A stretch of DNA of 64,000 nucleotides, taken from positions 62,001-126,000 of the forward strand of contig NZ_SGWW01000003.1 in NCBI RefSeq assembly GCF_004216575.1, given 5' to 3'. Source of the stretch: Microcella putealis. GTDB lineage: Bacteria > Actinomycetota > Actinomycetes > Actinomycetales > Microbacteriaceae. The notes beneath the pieces were generated by a model that saw only the letters and a program-made list of their open reading frames with translations, did not search any database and was not told the origin of the DNA. Shown one piece after another: positions 61,522-64,000 of this stretch (positions are counted from its first letter, which is position 1; each line of letters starts with the position of its first letter). Both the position numbers and the translations under genes were made by a program.

Positions 61522-62982
61522 ATGAGCGAGAAGCCGCTCGACGATGGCGTCGAGAACTCCCACCCCGCTGCTCCCCCCACCGTGGCCCGCACGGGCGCCG
61601 TCGGCGTTGCGCCGACGGTCGGCGGCCCGGCCGACGCCCGCGTGCCCCGCCGCCAGGTCTGGTCGTGGGCCCTGTGGGACTGGGCGACGCAGCCGTTCAA
61701 CACGGTCATCCTCACCTTCGTCTTCGCGTCGCTGTACCTGACGTCCGAGGCGTTCATCGACCCGCAAATCGTCGCGCTCGGTGAGGATGCGCCCGAGTTC
61801 CGTCGCGCGATCGACCAGCTGGCGGCCGACTACGGCGTCGCCACGCTCATCGCGGGCCTGCTCATCGCCGGTATCGCCCCCGTGCTCGGCCAGCGCTCCG
61901 ACGCCGCCGGCAACCGCAAGCTCTGGCTCGGCATCGGCACCGGCCTCCTGATCGCCTGCACCGCTGGCCTCTTCTTCGTCGAGGCCATGCCCGCCTTCTT
62001 CTGGTGGGGCGCGATGCTCATCGCGGTCGGCTCGGTCTTCGGCGAGATCGCGGGCGTTAACTACAACGCCATGCTGCGTCAGGTGTCGACCCCGGCAACC
62101 ATCGGGCGCATCAGCGGCCTCGGCTGGGGCTTCGGCTACCTCGGCGGCATCGTCGCGATGATCCTCGTGGTCGTCGCCCAGACGTTCGACTTCTTCGGCC
62201 TGCCGCTCGACAACGGCATGCCGTTCCGCGTGATCGCCCTCGGCTGCGCCCTCTGGACCCTGATCTTCGCGATCCCGATCTTCGTCACGGTGCCCGAGGC
62301 GCCGCCGGCTCCGGGGCGCGAGCGCGTCAACTTCTTCCGCTCCTACGTCGAACTGTTCCGCAGCGTGGTCGACCTGTTCCGCACCGCGCGCCAGACCTTC
62401 TGGTTCCTGCTCGCGGCGGCCGTCTACCGCGACGGGCTCGCCGGCGTGTTCACCTTCGGCGCGATCCTCGCCTCCGTGGCCTACGGCTTCAGCAACCAGG
62501 AGGTCATCATCTTCGGCATCGCGGCGAACCTCATCGCGGGCGTCTCGACGATCATCGCCGGCCGATTCGACGACCGCTTCGGCGCGCGGAAGGTCATCCT
62601 CTTCGCGCTTGCCGGACTCAGCGTTGCGGGCGTGCTCGTGTTCCTGCTCGAACCGGCCGGCGTGATCGTGTTCTGGGTGTTCGGCCTCGCGCTCACCGCG
62701 TTCGTCGGCCCCGTGCAGGCCTCGAGTCGCTCCCTGCTCGCCCGCGTCACGCCGGTCGGCCGCGAGGGTGAGATCTTCGGCCTCTACGCGACGACGGGCC
62801 GCGCGGCGAGCTTCCTCGCTCCGGCGGCGTGGGCCGGATTCATCGGCCTCGCTGCCGCGCTCGGCTCGACCAACGCCACGCTCTGGGGCGTGCTCGGCAT
62901 CGTGCTCATCCTCATCGTCGGCTTCGTGCTCATGCTGTTCGTGCGGCCCGAAGCCCCGGCGGCGCACACCCCGCACGCGTAA
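61522..62982 (+). CDS. UMF1-type MFS transporter (Atg22-like)
   Basis: A 486-residue MFS protein with 12 hydrophobic helices and the UMF1 entry motif SWALWDWATQPFNTVILTFVF (about residues 47-67), followed by the long first loop typical of this family (about 50 residues) and AGVNYNAMLRQVS. Fungal relatives export amino acids from the vacuole; bacterial substrate unknown. TAGCGT lies six bases before the ATG. Confidence 0.88.
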   Translation: MSEKPLDDGVENSHPAAPPTVARTGAVGVAPTVGGPADARVPRRQVWSWALWDWATQPFNTVILTFVFASLYLTSEAFIDPQIVALGEDAPEFRRAIDQLAADYGVATLIAGLLIAGIAPVLGQRSDAAGNRKLWLGIGTGLLIACTAGLFFVEAMPAFFWWGAMLIAVGSVFGEIAGVNYNAMLRQVSTPATIGRISGLGWGFGYLGGIVAMILVVVAQTFDFFGLPLDNGMPFRVIALGCALWTLIFAIPIFVTVPEAPPAPGRERVNFFRSYVELFRSVVDLFRTARQTFWFLLAAAVYRDGLAGVFTFGAILASVAYGFSNQEVIIFGIAANLIAGVSTIIAGRFDDRFGARKVILFALAGLSVAGVLVFLLEPAGVIVFWVFGLALTAFVGPVQASSRSLLARVTPVGREGEIFGLYATTGRAASFLAPAAWAGFIGLAAALGSTNATLWGVLGIVLILIVGFVLMLFVRPEAPAAHTPHA

Positions 62983-62994
62983 GGCCAGCGATTC

Positions 62995-63033
62995 GGATGC
63001 GCGGGGCGCGTGACGAACGCGCGTCGCGCATCC
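62995..63033. terminator. Compound hairpin with GGATGCGCG stem after the UMF1 gene
   Basis: GGATGCGCG (62995-63003) pairs with CGCGCATCC (63025-63033), and inside it GCGCGT/ACGCGC (63006-63011/63017-63022) pair again. It starts 12 bp after the UMF1 stop and closely resembles the hairpin at 43087. Confidence 0.65.
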
Positions 63034-63058
63034 AGGATTCGGGGCGCACAATATCGGC

Positions 63059-63568
63059 GTGACGATGTACCCGCCTGCGCCGGTCGACAAGCTCGACGAG
63101 GACAACCCGAACCGCCCCGGCTGGCAGCCCGACCCCGAGCGCGACGGCTGGGAGCGCTGGTGGGACGGTCAGCAGTTCACCCGCTGGACGCACAAGAGCC
63201 CGCGGCCCGGCGCCGCCTTCGACCCGAACTGGAAGCGGGCCTTCTGGCCCGGCCCCAACCTGGATGCGCGCATCGCCCGCTACGGGCTCGTCGCGACGCT
63301 CGTCACCTTCTTCGTGCAGGCGTGGATCACCACCGCCGAAGTGGTCGGGCTGGGCTTCGCCGACGTGCCGACCATCGTCGGCTCGATCGTGATCGCCTCG
63401 ATCGCGGCCGTGGTGACGATCATCTTCGGCTACCGCGGCATGAAGCGCGCCGACCGGCTCGGCGGCCGGGCGTCGGCCGTGGCGGCACTCACGGTGGCGG
63501 TCGTGCTGGGAGCGACGCCGCTGTCGTTCCTGCTGGCGTACGCGCTGATGGGGTTCCAGCTGTACTGA
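63059..63568 (+). CDS. DUF2510 membrane protein
   Basis: A 169-residue protein. Residues about 20-48 form a DUF2510 motif (PGWQPDPERDGWERWWDGQQFTRWTH), an actinobacterial Trp-rich module of unknown function. Three transmembrane segments follow (GLVATLVTFFVQAWITTAEV; IVIASIAAVVTIIFGYRGM; AALTVAVVLGATPLSFLLAYAL). The GTG start is preceded by CACAAT six bases upstream. Monocistronic. Confidence 0.82.
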   Translation: MTMYPPAPVDKLDEDNPNRPGWQPDPERDGWERWWDGQQFTRWTHKSPRPGAAFDPNWKRAFWPGPNLDARIARYGLVATLVTFFVQAWITTAEVVGLGFADVPTIVGSIVIASIAAVVTIIFGYRGMKRADRLGGRASAVAALTVAVVLGATPLSFLLAYALMGFQLY

Positions 63569-63611
63569 GTGCGGTCTGTTGCGCTCAGAGTCGTCGTGCC
63601 AGGCTGAGCGC

Positions 63612-64000
63612 ATGACTGACGCCTCCGCCGCCGCCTCACCCACGACCGCCGAGAAGGCCGCCGCCCTCGCGGCTCTGCACGTGTCCGGCAATCCGCTCAT
63701 CGTCGTGAACGTGTGGGACGCGATGACCGCCCGCATCGTCGCCAAGACGCCGGGAGTGAAGGCCCTCGCGAGCGCCAGCCACTCGGTCGCGAACTCCCTC
63801 GGTGTGGAAGACGGCGAGGGCATGACCGTTGACATGGCACTCGACGCCGCCCGCCGCATCACGAGCGCGACCACGCTGCCCGTCAGCATCGACTTCGAGC
63901 GCGGCTACGCGGCCGACGCCGCGGGCGTGCGCGACAACATCGCTCGACTCATCGAGGCGGGCGCTGCCGGTCTCAACATCGAAGACTCGCTCGCCGGCGC
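63612..64000 (+). CDS. Isocitrate lyase/PEP mutase family protein, 5' part
   Basis: The first 129 codons of a gene cut off by the window end. The sequence NPLIVVNVWDAMTARIVAKTPGVKALASASHSVANSLG is the TIM-barrel entry of the isocitrate lyase/phosphoenolpyruvate mutase superfamily, and SIDFERGY and LIEAGAAGLNIEDS follow as expected. The later catalytic loop is not included, so lyase versus mutase cannot be decided. CAGGCT lies six bases before the ATG. Confidence 0.85.
   Translation, partial: MTDASAAASPTTAEKAAALAALHVSGNPLIVVNVWDAMTARIVAKTPGVKALASASHSVANSLGVEDGEGMTVDMALDAARRITSATTLPVSIDFERGYAADAAGVRDNIARLIEAGAAGLNIEDSLAG

Noticed and set aside
61162..63105. 647-codon minus-strand frame
   Set aside because: Antisense to the UMF1 transporter and the collagen-like gene; highly charged low-complexity translation.
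1..64000. tRNA, rRNA, transposase or integrase genes
   Set aside because: I looked for T-loop-like GGTTCGA-type sequences and for DDE or tyrosine-recombinase proteins and saw none that could be supported.

Overview
This 64 kb window is GC-rich chromosomal DNA from a free-living actinobacterium, most likely a member of the Microbacteriaceae. The grounds are frequent GTG starts, 4-bp start/stop overlaps inside operons, an HspR-type dnaK operon with HAIR operators, a DUF222/HNH (13E12-type) protein, a DUF2510 protein and many starts that look leaderless (TANNNT box, six bases, then ATG or GTG). I see no rRNA, tRNA, CRISPR array, insertion sequence or prophage.

Layout. 0-6.4 kb: two divergent sodium:solute symporter cassettes around a LytS/LytR two-component system. 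6.6-11.7 kb: a drug/metabolite exporter, chorismate mutase, a CDGSH protein coupled to a haem-oxygenase-like enzyme, a glycosyltransferase and purA. 11.7-18.6 kb: a less GC-rich accessory block with four diverged lipoproteins sharing a cysteine pattern, a peptidoglycan-binding adaptor plus ABC exporter, and a small exported protein whose stop codon abuts the GTG of one of the lipoproteins. 18.6-28.8 kb: TetR/MFS pair, DUF2256-DUF3253 protein, SpoU methyltransferase, DUF222/HNH protein, a lipoprotein with a damaged start, an orphan DNA methyltransferase, a HAD phosphatase, a septum-formation-like protein and pyrE. 28.8-30.3 kb: a CNNM/CorC gene lying between two perfect 25-bp direct repeats. 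30.3-44.3 kb: xth, DedA, AEC transporter, a giant LuxR regulator, a DUF6421-like/SDR pair, a NarL-type two-component system followed by an ABC exporter, and threonine aldolase.

44.3-50.1 kb holds the regulatory curiosities: an Erm-type rRNA methylase preceded by a short upstream ORF encoding an RLR motif (macrolide-stalling type), and, divergent from it, a 14-codon cysteine-rich ORF (MSNLDGCCGSGPCC) with a perfect Shine-Dalgarno sequence, an ArsR-like inverted repeat upstream and a hairpin over its last codons. A zinc alcohol dehydrogenase, ogt, an AdaA-AlkA fusion and a VapBC-like toxin-antitoxin pair follow. 50.1-64 kb: an N-domain-less ClpB, an F420-type oxidoreductase, an rRNA methyltransferase, an orphan histidine kinase, the dnaK-grpE-dnaJ-hspR operon, a collagen-like lipoprotein, a UMF1-type MFS transporter, a DUF2510 protein and the 5' end of an isocitrate-lyase/PEP-mutase family gene.

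The heat-shock genes form one regulon visible in the DNA: HspR is the last gene of the dnaK operon and HAIR-like sites lie upstream of both dnaK and clpB. The candidates I consider most novel are the cysteine-rich micro-ORF, the erm leader, the exported peptide/lipoprotein cassette, and the 25-bp-repeat-bounded CNNM insertion.
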